64,000 nt of DNA from Massilia sp. BSC265 (GCF_000740675.1 NZ_JPXI01000033.1:248001-312000), one strand, 5' to 3'. Shown: positions 7,844 to 16,853, numbered from the stretch's first letter. Numbers and translations are program-made. The notes: generated by a model not told the origin, from the letters alone.

Positions 7844-9837
7844 GTGCATTTCTTATAGATCCGATAGATTCAGGATTTGGATTCGCCAAAGAGAATGAGA
7901 AGCTATTTAGCCAAAGTCAGATAAATGCGCTGGACGTTTTTCAAAAACGAGAGTCACCACCCATCTGCTCCCCCACAAGATCCTGCGACACCAATATCTT
8001 CTTCGGCTTCTTTTTTGACGGCACAGGAAACAACTACATCGCCGCCGAGAAAACAAAAGACCACTCGAACATCGCGCGCCTGTACGACTGCTTCCCCGGA
8101 ATGAGCGTTCCCGGGGTGCTTCCCAGGTCCACCGACTGGGAATACAAGCCGTCGGAGAACAAGCACTTCTTCAAGGTCTACATACCCGGCGTCGGCACGG
8201 AATTCCCGCAGGTTAAGGACAGCGGGGCCGGAACGGACAAGGTCGCCGGTGGCGCTTCCGGACGCTGGGGTGAGCGTCGCCTCATCTGGGCGCTGGCGCA
8301 GGCCATCAACAACGTCCATCGCTTCTTTCTCGGTTCCCCACTGATCCTGCAGCCTGAAATAGAAAATCTGTTCGCTACCCTGTCACTCACGAAAAATACC
8401 CGACGGGCAGTGGAAGGACGACAGGACGACGATGCCGACATAGTCGACTCCGCAGCGGGGATACTGGCGCGGTTCCTGTTGAGCGGAATGCTGTCCCGCC
8501 TGCACCAGGCAGTCAAATTGCATTGGATCGACAAGCGAACCGGCAAGCCAGCAAAGAAAGACCCGGGCATCGTCAAGACGATCTACATTTCCATCTTCGG
8601 CTTCTCCCGTGGCGCGACCATGGCTCGGGCCTTCGCGAACTGGCTCCAGACGCTATGCCGGCTCGACGCGCAACTCTGCGGCGCGAAGCGGATGTCACTC
8701 GGCGGCTTTCCGGTCGAGTTCGATTTCCTCGGCATCTTCGATACGGTCGCTTCCGTCGGCGTGGGCAACACGGTGGCCGGCCGAAACGGCCACGGCGCCT
8801 GGGCGGATGTGGAAGACAGCCTGCGCATTCCCCCGGGGCTGAAATGCCTGCACCTGGTTGCCGCGCACGAACTCAGGCGCAGCTTTCCACTGGACTCGAT
8901 TTCGGTGGGGGGTGCCGTTCCCGCCGGCTGCAAGGAAGTGGTGGTGCCAGGTGTACATTCCGATATCGGCGGCGGCTATTGCCCGCGTGAGCAGGGACGG
9001 GGCACCGATCGGAATGGCGACGACATGCTGTCGCGGATACCCCTCATCATGATGTACAAGGAAGCCAGGCTAAGCGGTGTACCGCTGAAGCTCGAACTGG
9101 CGACGGAGGCCACCAAAGCGAAATTCGCGGTCGGCAAGGAAACGATCCGGGCTTTCAACGCCTATCTCGACACATGCAAGGAAAAGCAGGGCCCCCTGCA
9201 CCGGATCGTGCGCGAGCACATGCGCAAGCAGATCGAGTGGCGGCTGCACCGCAGGGTGACCGGGAAGGCGCCGTTGCAGAACAGCGGGAGCTTTCTACGG
9301 GCTTCCACGTTTCACCAGAACGACTTGCACAGCGCAGCGCAGGAATTCGATGAAGAGATCAAGGCCTTCGTCGCATGGATGCAATCCAAAGGAGCGCATT
9401 TCAAACCTGCCATCCAGCGCGCAGGTTTCGGCGATTTGCATCATGCGGAATGGGAAGAAATCGCCACATTCTGGCACGCGCTTGCGCATCCCTGCGAAGC
9501 GACTCTCGACATGTTCGACAACTACGTCCATGACTCACGGGCCTCCTTCAAACTGAACGGGCCGGCCAATGAGGACGAAATGCACCTCTATCTGCGTCGC
9601 TGCGTACGGCAGCGCAAGGAGTCACTGGCTGTTGTCGTCGGCAAGTCCGACCACCGGTCGACGCTGACGCAAGAGGAGCAACGCATTGCCGACGAATACC
9701 TTGGAACGAACACGATTCCCCGCTTCCAGGTCGGAGGGCGCGAACCGTGGGAGCGCTCGTATGGCCTGATGTCGAAAGCCGGCTACCTGCGCTACCGGAA
9801 AATCTACTCGGGTAGCGACACGGCCCTGATTTCGTAG
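7840..9837 (+). CDS. tle1: T6SS phospholipase effector, Tle1-like (DUF2235)
   Basis: A 665-residue protein starting at GTG 7840, which overlaps the preceding stop (GTGA) and is preceded by GAGGAG at 7828-7833. The DUF2235 fold begins with FFGFFFDGTGNN (~residue 52). Residue S256 lies in the GFSRG nucleophile elbow, D301 in FLGIFDTVASVG and H373 in VPGVHSDIGGGY, giving a complete Ser-Asp-His set. Tle1 effectors are delivered with VgrG and hydrolyse phospholipids of rival cells. The gene is last in the vgrG module, and its first ~50 codons share the AT-rich composition of the DUF3304 gene before returning to high GC. The C-terminal ~270 residues beyond the catalytic part are less recognisable. 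The hybrid kinase gene downstream converges on it, stop to stop, 14 bp away. Confidence 0.9.
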   Translation: MSAFLIDPIDSGFGFAKENEKLFSQSQINALDVFQKRESPPICSPTRSCDTNIFFGFFFDGTGNNYIAAEKTKDHSNIARLYDCFPGMSVPGVLPRSTDWEYKPSENKHFFKVYIPGVGTEFPQVKDSGAGTDKVAGGASGRWGERRLIWALAQAINNVHRFFLGSPLILQPEIENLFATLSLTKNTRRAVEGRQDDDADIVDSAAGILARFLLSGMLSRLHQAVKLHWIDKRTGKPAKKDPGIVKTIYISIFGFSRGATMARAFANWLQTLCRLDAQLCGAKRMSLGGFPVEFDFLGIFDTVASVGVGNTVAGRNGHGAWADVEDSLRIPPGLKCLHLVAAHELRRSFPLDSISVGGAVPAGCKEVVVPGVHSDIGGGYCPREQGRGTDRNGDDMLSRIPLIMMYKEARLSGVPLKLELATEATKAKFAVGKETIRAFNAYLDTCKEKQGPLHRIVREHMRKQIEWRLHRRVTGKAPLQNSGSFLRASTFHQNDLHSAAQEFDEEIKAFVAWMQSKGAHFKPAIQRAGFGDLHHAEWEEIATFWHALAHPCEATLDMFDNYVHDSRASFKLNGPANEDEMHLYLRRCVRQRKESLAVVVGKSDHRSTLTQEEQRIADEYLGTNTIPRFQVGGREPWERSYGLMSKAGYLRYRKIYSGSDTALIS

Positions 9838-9851
9838 AAGAGCCGCTGCGC

Positions 9852-11759
9852 TCAATGCACGCTGCGCAGCCCCCTTGCCAGGTCCGACAAGCGATACGGC
9901 TTGCTCACGAACGTAAAATCCCCCAGCCGGTACTGGTCCAGCTTGAGCGCCGGCTGCGGGTAGCCCGAGGCCAGCATCACCTTGATGCTCGGGTAGTTCT
10001 CGCGCGTGTACTCGGCCAGCTCGATACCGTTGACGCCGTTCGGCATGACGATGTCGGTGAACAGGATGTCCACGTCGCGGCTGGCCAGCACGTTCATGGC
10101 TTCCTGGCCGCTGGCCGCCGTGGTGACCTCGTAGCCCATGCTCATGAACAGCGCCGAGGCCACGTCCAGCAGGTCCGGCTCGTCCTCGACGATCAGCACC
10201 GTCTCGTTGTCGCCGTGCGTCACCTCTCGATCCTGGGTCGTGACGGCCGGCAGGTAGATCGCGATGGTCGTGCCTTCCCCCAGCGTGCTCTGGATGACCA
10301 CCTCGCCGCCCGACTGCTTGATGAAGCCGTACACCTGCGACAGGCCCAGGCCCGTGCCCTTGCCGGTTTCCTTGGTCGTGTAGAAGGGTTCGAAGGCGCG
10401 CCGCACCGTCTCCGGAGACATGCCGGTGCCGGTGTCGGTCACCGAGATGCAGACATAGGGTCCCGGCGCCAGGCCCGCCACCTCGCCCTCCTGCAGCGCC
10501 ACCTGCGCGGTATCCAGCGTCAGCCTGCCGCCGTCGGGCATGGCGTCGCGCGCATTCACGACCAGGTTGAGCAGGGCCGATTCGAAGCGCGCAGCATCCA
10601 CCACGGCGCTGCCGGCCTGCGGATCGAGGCTGAATTCGAACTCGATGCCGGAGTGTCCTGCGCGGCGCAGCACCGACTCGAAGCCGGAGATCAGGCGGTT
10701 GATGCTGCGCGTCTCCGGCTGCAGCGGCTGCTGGCGCGCAAAGGCGAGCAACTGCTGGGTGAGCGTGGCGCCGCGGTCGATCGCGCGGCGCATGCTGTCG
10801 AGGGTCTTGGCGTCGCCGCTGGCCTGGCGCGTCATGCTCAGCACCTCGAGGCCGCTGGCCAGCACCGACAGCAGGTTGTTGAAGTCGTGCGCCACGCCGC
10901 CGGTGAGCTGGCCGATCGATTCCATCTTCTGCGACTGGAACAGGGCCAACTGGGCCTGCTCCAGCGCTTCCTCGGTGCGCTTTTTCTCGGTGAGGTCGCG
11001 CGTGATCTTGGCAAAGCCCAGGATCTTGCCCTCGTCGTCGTGGACCGCGTCGATGATCACGTGGGCCCAGAAACGGGTGCCGTCCTTGCGCTGGCGCCAG
11101 CCTTCGGCCTCGTAGCGGCCTTCGCGGGCAGCGGTGCCGAGTGCACGCACCGGCATGCCGGCCTCGCGGTCTTCGTCGGTATAGAAGCGCGAGAAGTGGC
11201 TGCCGACGATCTCGTCATACGAATAGCCCTTGATGCGCTCGGCGCCGACGTTCCAGTTGGTCACCAGGCCTTCGGGCGAGAGCATGTAGATCGCATAATC
11301 GGTGACGCCCTGCACCAGCAGGCGGAAGCGCTGCTCGCTCTCGCGCAGCGCGTCCTCGGCCAGCTTGCGCTGGGTGACGTCGCGCGTGATCTTGGCGTAG
11401 CCCAGCAGGTTGCGATCTTCATCGTAGATCGGGTCGATGACCACGTGGGCCCAGAAGCGGGTGCCGTCCTTGCGCACGCGCCAGCCCTCGGCCTCGTATT
11501 TACCTTGCTCCAGGGCGTGCGCCAGCGCGCGCGCCGGCAGGCCGTCCTCGCGGTCTTCCGGGGTGTAGAAGCGCGAGAAGTGCTCGCGCAGGATCTCGTG
11601 CGGCTGGTAACCCTTGAAGCGCTGGGCGCCGGCGTTCCAGCTGGCGATGTGGCCGGATGGGTCCAGCATGTAGATGGCATAGTCGCTGATGCCGGCGATC
11701 AGGTACTGGAACCGTTGTTCGTCGGTCAGGGGCGGCTTGGCGGGGAAGTGCGTATTCAT
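9852..11759 (-). CDS. PAS-PAS hybrid histidine kinase with C-terminal receiver
   Basis: A 635-residue cytoplasmic sensor with no membrane segment. Two similar PAS/PAC repeats (residues ~16-135 and ~142-265; both contain YAIYML, SHFSRFYT or EHFSRFYT, and EAEGWR) precede a HisKA domain with H291 in GGVAHDFNNLL, a HATPase with GTGTGMSP and GKGTGLGLSQVYGF, and a receiver domain with phospho-acceptor D569 in LFTDIVMP. The paired PAS repeats look like an internal duplication. This GGVAHDFNN class usually signals through phosphorelay to separate regulators. It is divergent from the bacteriophytochrome gene and shares the AT-rich ~190-bp intergenic region with it, so co-regulation is plausible. The ligand of the PAS domains cannot be told from the sequence. 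Confidence 0.92.
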   Translation of the reverse strand: MNTHFPAKPPLTDEQRFQYLIAGISDYAIYMLDPSGHIASWNAGAQRFKGYQPHEILREHFSRFYTPEDREDGLPARALAHALEQGKYEAEGWRVRKDGTRFWAHVVIDPIYDEDRNLLGYAKITRDVTQRKLAEDALRESEQRFRLLVQGVTDYAIYMLSPEGLVTNWNVGAERIKGYSYDEIVGSHFSRFYTDEDREAGMPVRALGTAAREGRYEAEGWRQRKDGTRFWAHVIIDAVHDDEGKILGFAKITRDLTEKKRTEEALEQAQLALFQSQKMESIGQLTGGVAHDFNNLLSVLASGLEVLSMTRQASGDAKTLDSMRRAIDRGATLTQQLLAFARQQPLQPETRSINRLISGFESVLRRAGHSGIEFEFSLDPQAGSAVVDAARFESALLNLVVNARDAMPDGGRLTLDTAQVALQEGEVAGLAPGPYVCISVTDTGTGMSPETVRRAFEPFYTTKETGKGTGLGLSQVYGFIKQSGGEVVIQSTLGEGTTIAIYLPAVTTQDREVTHGDNETVLIVEDEPDLLDVASALFMSMGYEVTTAASGQEAMNVLASRDVDILFTDIVMPNGVNGIELAEYTRENYPSIKVMLASGYPQPALKLDQYRLGDFTFVSKPYRLSDLARGLRSVH

Positions 11760-11950
11760 GACCCGGGCTTGCTATGTCTGGAGCGGCAAATATCCTATCA
11801 TAGCGATACTCAGCAATACCGGCCGCGCGTTTGACTCGCTATTGACTTGTATATACATATGCAAGCTTGGAAATTACCCACCCTCCGTTCGATCTGCCGG
11901 ATTTGACGTTACAATACCGAATTGTATCTTCAGCAGGCCTTCCGTTTGAC

Positions 11951-14233
11951 ATGACCCAGGCACCCTCCGACACCATCGACCTCAGCCGCTGTGCGGACGA
12001 ACCGATCCGCACGCCTGGCAGCATCCAGCCGCACGGCTTCATGCTGACGCTGTCGCCGGCGGCGCTCGTGGTGCAGCAGGCCAGCGCCAACCTCGGAACC
12101 TGGACCGGCATGCCGGCACAGGAAGCCATCGGCCAAGCGCTCGTGCAGGTGGTAGGCGAAACGGCCGCGGCGCGCATCGCCGCCGAAATCGACGCCAACC
12201 CGGTGGTGTCGCGTCCTGCCTATATCGGCACGGTCACCACCGGCAATGGCGCCCACTTCGACGTCCTCGTCCACGTCTGGGACAGCCTGCTGATCCTCGA
12301 ATTCGAAGCGGTCGACCGCCGCCGCGCCGCCGACTTTCGCAACCTGTATCCACTGATCGGCGACTTCCTCGTCAAGGTCAACCAGCCGGCCTCGATCGCC
12401 GAGATGTCCGAACTGGCTGCGCGCCGCGTGCGCGAAGTGACGGGCTATGGCCGGGTGATGGTCTACCAGTTCGACACCGACGGCCACGGCCGCGTGATCG
12501 CCGAATCGAAGGCAGACGGCTACGAGTCCTACCTGGGGCAGCACTTCCCGGCCAGCGACGTACCGGCCCAGGCGCGCGCGCTGTATACGCTCTCGCCGAT
12601 CCGCGTGATCCAGGATGCCAACTACGTACCGGCCCCGCTGCTGCCCGAGCTGAACCCGATGACCGGAGCGCGCAACGACCTCTCCTTTGCAGCGCTGCGC
12701 AGCGTTTCGCCGGTGCACCTGCAGTACATGCGCAACATGGGCACCCTGGCCTCGATGTCGGTATCGATCATCGTCAAGGGCAAGCTGTGGGGCCTGATCT
12801 CCTGCCACAACGCCGAGCCTTGCCCGGTGTCGGTGGAAAAGCGCACCGCCTGCGAGCAGCTGGGCCAGATCCTGGCGCTGTGCATCGAGTCGCGCGAAGA
12901 CGCCCATGAACTGCAGTTCCGCCTGGACGTGCGCCGCATCATGGTCGAAATGCTGGGCCACCTGACCAAGGGCGCCGACCTCCTGGAAAACATGAGCGGC
13001 GTGTTCCCCGAACTGCTGCGCTTCGGGCGCGCGGGCGGGGTCGCCATCGTGGTCGACGACCGCGTGCTGACCTACGGCGACACGCCGGACGAGCCGCAGA
13101 TCCGCGCGCTCGCCGACTGGCTGTCGGTGCATGGCCATACCGAAGTGTTCCACACCGACCACCTCAAGAGCGTCTATCCTGCCGGCGCCGACATGGTGCG
13201 CAATGCCAGCGGCCTGCTAGCCCTGCCGATCTCGCGCATCCACCAGCATTACCTGCTGTGGTTCCGTCCGGAGGTGGTGCAGACCATCGAATGGGCCGGC
13301 AACCCGCACGGCAAGCTGGCTTCGCCGAACGACCCGCGCCAGCTGACGCCGCGCCTGAGCTTCCAGGCCTGGCGCGAGACCATCCACGGCCGCAGCCTGC
13401 CCTGGCACACGGCCGAGATCGAGCTGACGGTCGAGTTCCGTAGCGCCCTGCTGGGCATCGCGCTCGAGCGCGCCGAGCAGATGGCCGAACTGGCCGAGGA
13501 ACTGGGCCGCGCGAACAAGGAACTCGAAGCCTTCTCGTATTCGGTCTCGCATGACCTGCGCGCGCCCCTGCGCCATATCGTCGGGTTCTCCGACCTCCTG
13601 ATCGAGTCGGGGGGCGCGGAAGACCCGGAGCGGCGCCAGCGCTTCCTGAAGAACATCAAGGAGTCGGCGCGCCTGGCCGGCAAGCTGGTGGACGACCTGT
13701 TGTCTTTCTCCCAGATGGGGCGCGCCGCACTGCGTCCGACCACCGTGGACATGAACGACCTGGTGTCCGCCTGCATCGACAAGCTCGGCATGGAGATGCA
13801 GGGCCGGAACGTCGAGTGGCATATCGAGTCGCTGCCCCCGGTCTGGGCCGATCCGGCCTTCCTGTACCTGGCGGTGTTCAACCTGCTGTCGAACGCGGTG
13901 AAGTTCACCGGCCAGCGCGACCCTGCGGTCATCACCATCACCTCCGAGGAAGACGCCGACTTCACGAGCTTCCACGTGGCCGACAACGGCGCCGGCTTCA
14001 ACATGGACTACGTCCACAAGCTGTTCGGCGTGTTCCAGCGCCTGCATCGCATGGAAGACTTCCAGGGCACCGGCATCGGCCTGGCCAACGTGCGCCGCAT
14101 CGTCGAGCGCCACAACGGCCGCGTCTGGGCCACGTCCGTCAAGGGCCAGGGCGCGACCTTCTCCTTCAGTATCCCGAAACACCATCCCACCGAGGCCAAC
14201 GATGCTCAAGCCTATTCTTCTCGTCGAAGATAA
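11951..14233 (+). CDS. bphP: Bacteriophytochrome sensor histidine kinase (PAS-GAF-PHY-HisKA-HATPase)
   Basis: A 760-residue red/far-red photoreceptor kinase. C14, just before EPIRTPGSIQPHGF, is at the biliverdin-attachment position of bacteriophytochromes. The GAF domain has the PASDVPAQARALY block (DVP in place of DIP), the PHY domain has the tongue motif PRLSF followed by the conserved PWH, and the kinase has H534 in SVSHDLRAPLRH and an ATPase with DNGAGF and GTGIGLANVRRIVERH. Start ATG 11951 was chosen because homologous sequence begins there; the in-frame ATG at 11867 adds 28 residues unlike the family. All chromophore-binding elements are intact. The gene overlaps the response regulator by 32 bp. 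No heme oxygenase gene (bphO) is nearby, so biliverdin must come from a distant locus. Confidence 0.95.
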   Translation: MTQAPSDTIDLSRCADEPIRTPGSIQPHGFMLTLSPAALVVQQASANLGTWTGMPAQEAIGQALVQVVGETAAARIAAEIDANPVVSRPAYIGTVTTGNGAHFDVLVHVWDSLLILEFEAVDRRRAADFRNLYPLIGDFLVKVNQPASIAEMSELAARRVREVTGYGRVMVYQFDTDGHGRVIAESKADGYESYLGQHFPASDVPAQARALYTLSPIRVIQDANYVPAPLLPELNPMTGARNDLSFAALRSVSPVHLQYMRNMGTLASMSVSIIVKGKLWGLISCHNAEPCPVSVEKRTACEQLGQILALCIESREDAHELQFRLDVRRIMVEMLGHLTKGADLLENMSGVFPELLRFGRAGGVAIVVDDRVLTYGDTPDEPQIRALADWLSVHGHTEVFHTDHLKSVYPAGADMVRNASGLLALPISRIHQHYLLWFRPEVVQTIEWAGNPHGKLASPNDPRQLTPRLSFQAWRETIHGRSLPWHTAEIELTVEFRSALLGIALERAEQMAELAEELGRANKELEAFSYSVSHDLRAPLRHIVGFSDLLIESGGAEDPERRQRFLKNIKESARLAGKLVDDLLSFSQMGRAALRPTTVDMNDLVSACIDKLGMEMQGRNVEWHIESLPPVWADPAFLYLAVFNLLSNAVKFTGQRDPAVITITSEEDADFTSFHVADNGAGFNMDYVHKLFGVFQRLHRMEDFQGTGIGLANVRRIVERHNGRVWATSVKGQGATFSFSIPKHHPTEANDAQAYSSRRR

Positions 14234-14657
14234 CCCGAACGACCTCGAACTGACGCTGATTGCGCTGGCAAAGAGCCAGCTGGCCAACGAGGTGGTCGTC
14301 GTGCGCGACGGCGCGGAGGCGCTCGACTACCTCCATCGCCGCGGCGAGTTCAGTGAACGCCCGGCCGGCAACCCGGCCGTGATCCTGCTCGACCTGAAGC
14401 TGCCCAAGGTGGACGGACTCGAAGTGCTGAAGGAAATCCGCGACACCGATGCCCTCAAGAGCATCCCGGTGGTGATGCTGACCTCGTCCAAGGAAGAGCA
14501 GGACGTGCTGCGCAGCTACGAGCTGGGCGTGAACGCCTATGTGGTCAAGCCGGTCGACTTCGCCGAATTCGTGCGCGCCATTGCCGACCTGGGGATCTTC
14601 TGGGCGGTCCTGAACGAACCGCCGCCGGGCTCGCGCCGTTACGTCAAGCCCAAGTGA
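14202..14657 (+). CDS. CheY-like response regulator, Rcp1-type partner of the phytochrome
   Basis: A 151-residue stand-alone receiver. It starts with the acidic pocket ILLVEDNPNDLEL, has phospho-acceptor D64 in VILLDLKLPK, the switch region VVMLTSS and the invariant Lys in VVKPVDF. There is no output domain. The phrase EDNPNDLELT and the longer C-terminal tail are typical of Rcp1-type receivers paired with cyanobacterial and bacterial phytochromes. It starts inside the 3' end of bphP and so is almost certainly translated with it. Its 3' end runs 19 bp into the convergently transcribed hybrid kinase gene, so the two mRNAs would be complementary over their final codons. Confidence 0.92.
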   Translation: MLKPILLVEDNPNDLELTLIALAKSQLANEVVVVRDGAEALDYLHRRGEFSERPAGNPAVILLDLKLPKVDGLEVLKEIRDTDALKSIPVVMLTSSKEEQDVLRSYELGVNAYVVKPVDFAEFVRAIADLGIFWAVLNEPPPGSRRYVKPK

Positions 14658-16294
14658 TCCTGCCGGGCTGCTTGCTGAGCTGACATGCCGCCTTTCTGCT
14701 CGCGCTTCGCGCGGCGCAGCAGGTGGCGGATGCGCGCGCTCAGCGTCTCCGGATGGTAGGGCTTCTGCAGCAGGTGCACCGACGCGTCCAGCTTGCCCTC
14801 GTGCGCGAGCACGCCTTCGGCATAGCCCGAGGTGTACAGCACCTGCACGTGCGGCAGGCGGCGGCGCACGATGTCGCCCAGCTGCAGGCTGCTGACCGGT
14901 CCCGGCATGATCACGTCGGTGAACACCAGGTCGATGTGGCGGCCGCTGTCGACGATCCTCAGCGCGCTTTGCGCGTCCTCCGCTTCCAGCACCTGGTAAC
15001 CCAGCGCCGACAGGATGCCGCAGGTCGAGCTGCGCACCTCGAGCTCGTCCTCGACCACCAGGATCGTCTCCAGGCCGCCGGCCAGCGGCATGCTGTGCAT
15101 GGGCTCGACCGCCGCCGGCGCGGCGTCGCTGCGCGGCAGGTAGATGCGCACGCTGGTGCCCTGCCCCACTTCGCTGCGCAGCACGATCTCGCCGCCCGAC
15201 TGCTTCACGAAACCATAGGCCATCGACAGCCCCAGCCCGGTGCCCTGACCGGTCGGCTTGGTGGTGAAGAAGGGTTCGAAGGCGCGCTGCAAGACTTCCT
15301 GCGGCATGCCCTTGCCGGTATCACGCACCTCGATGAGGATGAAATTCCCCTGCTGGACCTCGTGCGGCAATTCGTCCGGGTCCACATTGCAGGCGCGGAT
15401 GGTCAGGGTGCCGCTGCCGGCCATGGCGTCGCGCGCATTGATCGCCAGGTTCAGCAGCACATTGTTGAGCTGGTTCGGGTCGACCATGGTGCTGCCCAGG
15501 CCGGGCTCGATCTCGGTGACGACGCGCGCGCTCGGGCCGAGCACGCGGCGCATCATGTCGTCCATCTCGCGCAGCAGGTGGCCGGGATCGACCACCACCG
15601 ACTGCAGCGGCTGGCGCCGTGCGAAGGCCAGCAGGTGCGCGGCCAGCTTGGCGCCGCGCTCGACGCCGGAGAGCGCCATCTCGACGCGCGCCTTGGCGCT
15701 GTCGTTCAGGTTGCCGACCAGCTTGAGCAACTGCAGGTTGCCGCCGATGATCTGCAGGACGTTGTTGAAGTCATGGGCGACGCCGCCGGTGAGCTGGCCG
15801 ATCGCTTCCATTTTCTGTGCCTGGTGCAAGGCCGACTGGCTGGCGGCGAGCTGCTCCTGGCTGACGCGCAGCGAGGCAAACGCGGCATCGCGCTGGCGCC
15901 GCGCGATGCAGGCGCCGCTGTGGTAGCGCACGCGCGCCACCAGCTCGCGCGGGTCGGGCCATTTCACCAGGTAATCGTTGGCGCCCACGGCGAAGGCCCT
16001 TGCCTTGATCTCGGGGTCGTCTTCGGAAGACAGGACGATGACGGGGACGTCTTCGGTATCGGGATGGGCGCGCAGGCGCGCGGTGACGTCGAAGCCGTCC
16101 AGGTCCGGCATGCGCAGGTCGACCAGCACGACCGTGGCGCGCACCTCGCGCGCCACTTCCACCGCGCGCGCCGGACTCGACTCGTAGCACAGGGTGTGGC
16201 CGGCACAGCCTTTCAGACCGTGGGCAATGATGTCCTGCGCAAAGGGCTCATCGTCGATGAGGAGAACGGAGCATTCGGGGCGATCGTCAATCAT
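14639..16294 (-). CDS. Hybrid histidine kinase, REC-HisKA-HATPase-REC
   Basis: A 551-residue soluble kinase with an unusual input: instead of PAS it begins with a receiver domain (phospho-acceptor D59 in VVLVDLRMPD, Lys in YLVKWPDP). HisKA follows with H174 in GGVAHDFNNVLQ, a HATPase with DTGKGM and GQGTGLGLSMAYGF, and a second receiver with D460 in LVFTDVIMPG. An N-terminal receiver implies that another kinase sets its activity; the phytochrome kinase just upstream is the obvious candidate, because its own receiver gene physically overlaps this gene tail to tail. That pairing is an inference from proximity. A weak start context lies upstream, with a 160-bp gap to the HNH-like gene. Confidence 0.92.
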   Translation of the reverse strand: MIDDRPECSVLLIDDEPFAQDIIAHGLKGCAGHTLCYESSPARAVEVAREVRATVVLVDLRMPDLDGFDVTARLRAHPDTEDVPVIVLSSEDDPEIKARAFAVGANDYLVKWPDPRELVARVRYHSGACIARRQRDAAFASLRVSQEQLAASQSALHQAQKMEAIGQLTGGVAHDFNNVLQIIGGNLQLLKLVGNLNDSAKARVEMALSGVERGAKLAAHLLAFARRQPLQSVVVDPGHLLREMDDMMRRVLGPSARVVTEIEPGLGSTMVDPNQLNNVLLNLAINARDAMAGSGTLTIRACNVDPDELPHEVQQGNFILIEVRDTGKGMPQEVLQRAFEPFFTTKPTGQGTGLGLSMAYGFVKQSGGEIVLRSEVGQGTSVRIYLPRSDAAPAAVEPMHSMPLAGGLETILVVEDELEVRSSTCGILSALGYQVLEAEDAQSALRIVDSGRHIDLVFTDVIMPGPVSSLQLGDIVRRRLPHVQVLYTSGYAEGVLAHEGKLDASVHLLQKPYHPETLSARIRHLLRRAKREQKGGMSAQQAARQDHLGLT

Positions 16295-16454
16295 TGCGGC
16301 AGGCTCGTTGATGTGTCACGATCTTGCAAAAAGGTAAGCATTGATTCTACTACATTCTGGAGATCCGGCGCACGATTGACGGATTGCGCGGCATGACCGT
16401 ATTGACGACCCAATGCATCTTGCAAGTCAACGAGGCGCCGCCATCTGATGCAGC

Positions 16455-16784
16455 ATGCCTAAACGCCGGCCAGAACCGATCGATACAGCCCCTGTCGAAG
16501 ACGCGCACTGCCCGTTGTGCGGCCGCGTGCTCGGCGCGGTCAACATCGACCGCCACCACCTGATCCCCAAGACTTTCAAGGGCAAGGAGCAGTTCCCGAT
16601 CCACAAGATCTGCCACCGCAAGATCCACTCGGCTTTCACCGAGCGCGAACTGCTGCAGACCTATCACACCTGGGAAGCGCTGCGCGGGCACGCGGACATC
16701 CGCGCCTTCATCGACTGGGTGGCGAAGAAGCCGCCGGATTTCTATACCCGCACCTATACCTCGAACAAGAAGAAGTTCCGCTGA
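16455..16784 (+). CDS. Small HNH-endonuclease-like zinc protein
   Basis: A 109-residue protein with a compact metal-binding layout: C-P-L-C-G-R near residue 19, then NIDRHHLIPKTFKGKEQ and IHKICHRKIHSAF. The CxxC...HH...C-x3-H arrangement is the shape of the HNH nuclease fold, with the tandem His of DRHHLIP in the catalytic position. The C-terminus is basic (TSNKKKFR). Similar stand-alone proteins are widespread in betaproteobacteria and have no assigned pathway. There is no cognate methylase or phage gene nearby to suggest restriction or packaging. Nuclease activity is the family expectation and cannot be verified here. Confidence 0.72.
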   Translation: MPKRRPEPIDTAPVEDAHCPLCGRVLGAVNIDRHHLIPKTFKGKEQFPIHKICHRKIHSAFTERELLQTYHTWEALRGHADIRAFIDWVAKKPPDFYTRTYTSNKKKFR

Positions 16785-16805
16785 ACCTCCGTGCAGGTAC
16801 GGCAA

Positions 16806-16833
16806 CATCAATATATAATTTTATATATTGATG
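16806..16833. promoter_or_regulatory. 28-bp AT-rich palindrome, probable ArsR/BigR operator
   Basis: Arms CATCAATATATAA (16806-16818) and TTATATATTGATG (16821-16833) are perfect 13-bp inverted repeats around a central TT. This is an island of AT in a GC-rich chromosome, 20 bp before the GTG start of the ArsR-family gene, and it would overlap that gene's promoter. AT-rich palindromes of this kind are the operators of BigR/YgaV/SqrR-type repressors, so autorepression is the natural reading. Confidence 0.82.
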
Positions 16834-16853
16834 TCTTCCATGAGGTGAATACC

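Noticed and set aside
3495..9837. Complete type VI secretion system
   Set aside because: Only the spike, chaperone and cargo genes are present; no sheath, baseplate, membrane-complex or ClpV genes are in the window.
9855..11834. Long plus-strand frame antisense to the PAS hybrid kinase
   Set aside because: The same shadow effect; no start context, and the kinase on the minus strand is unambiguous.
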